Assembly: GCA_022718015.1 (NCBI GenBank)
Contig: JAIHZV010000083.1
Coordinates: 1-5,914 of the forward strand
DNA length: 5,914 nucleotides
DNA from: Phascolarctobacterium sp.
GTDB lineage: Bacteria; Bacillota; Negativicutes; Acidaminococcales; Acidaminococcaceae
Reading direction: 5' to 3'
The notes under the pieces are model-generated. The model was not told the origin of the DNA. It was given only the letters and a program-made list of their open reading frames with translations, and searched no databases. Shown one piece after another: positions 5,889-5,914 of this stretch. Numbering within the stretch: position 1 is the first letter of the stretch; the number at the start of each line of letters is the position of its first letter. The position numbers were made by a program, and so were the translations under genes.

Positions 5889-5914
5889 TTTTCATCACTC
5901 CTGCCATATACAAG

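Overview
The window carries seven genes, all on the minus strand and read from high to low coordinates. Together they fill almost every base from 5888 down to 54. In transcription order they are an OmpR-family response regulator, a membrane sensor histidine kinase, a YqeG-type HAD phosphatase, a nitrilase-superfamily amidase, an exported VanX-like D-Ala-D-Ala dipeptidase with an extra N-terminal domain, a short YlbF/YheA-family helical protein, and MurB (UDP-N-acetylenolpyruvoylglucosamine reductase). Gaps are 3 nt or 10 nt, and the other junctions overlap by 1 or 4 nt. This layout suggests one operon with translational coupling. Its promoter must lie beyond base 5914, since only 26 bases precede the first gene.

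The protein families point to the Firmicutes: a type II (Bacillus-like) MurB, a YlbF-family protein, a YqeG phosphatase and a ResD/SrrA/WalR-like response regulator. The moderate, roughly half G+C composition and the general protein style would fit a Negativicutes member (Selenomonas/Phascolarctobacterium-like), but this is an impression and no taxonomic marker is present.

Layout: 5190-5888 and 3645-5186 form the two-component system. 3130-3648 and 2357-3133 are two small cytoplasmic metabolic or housekeeping enzymes. 1308-2357 is an envelope enzyme acting on cell-wall dipeptides. 956-1297 is the small YlbF-like protein. 54-956 is the peptidoglycan precursor enzyme MurB. Bases 6-61 form an imperfect hairpin that overlaps the murB stop codon. 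It is followed by a T-run on the plus strand, so it may terminate a convergent gene to the left.

Functionally, the run joins an envelope-sensing signalling pair to at least two cell-wall genes, so the two-component system may control envelope or wall metabolism; this is inference from gene order. I saw no mobile element, CRISPR array, tRNA or rRNA, and no broken gene. The window looks like an ordinary chromosomal housekeeping region. Its most unusual items are the exported two-domain dipeptidase and a terminator-like hairpin inside that gene's signal-peptide codons.
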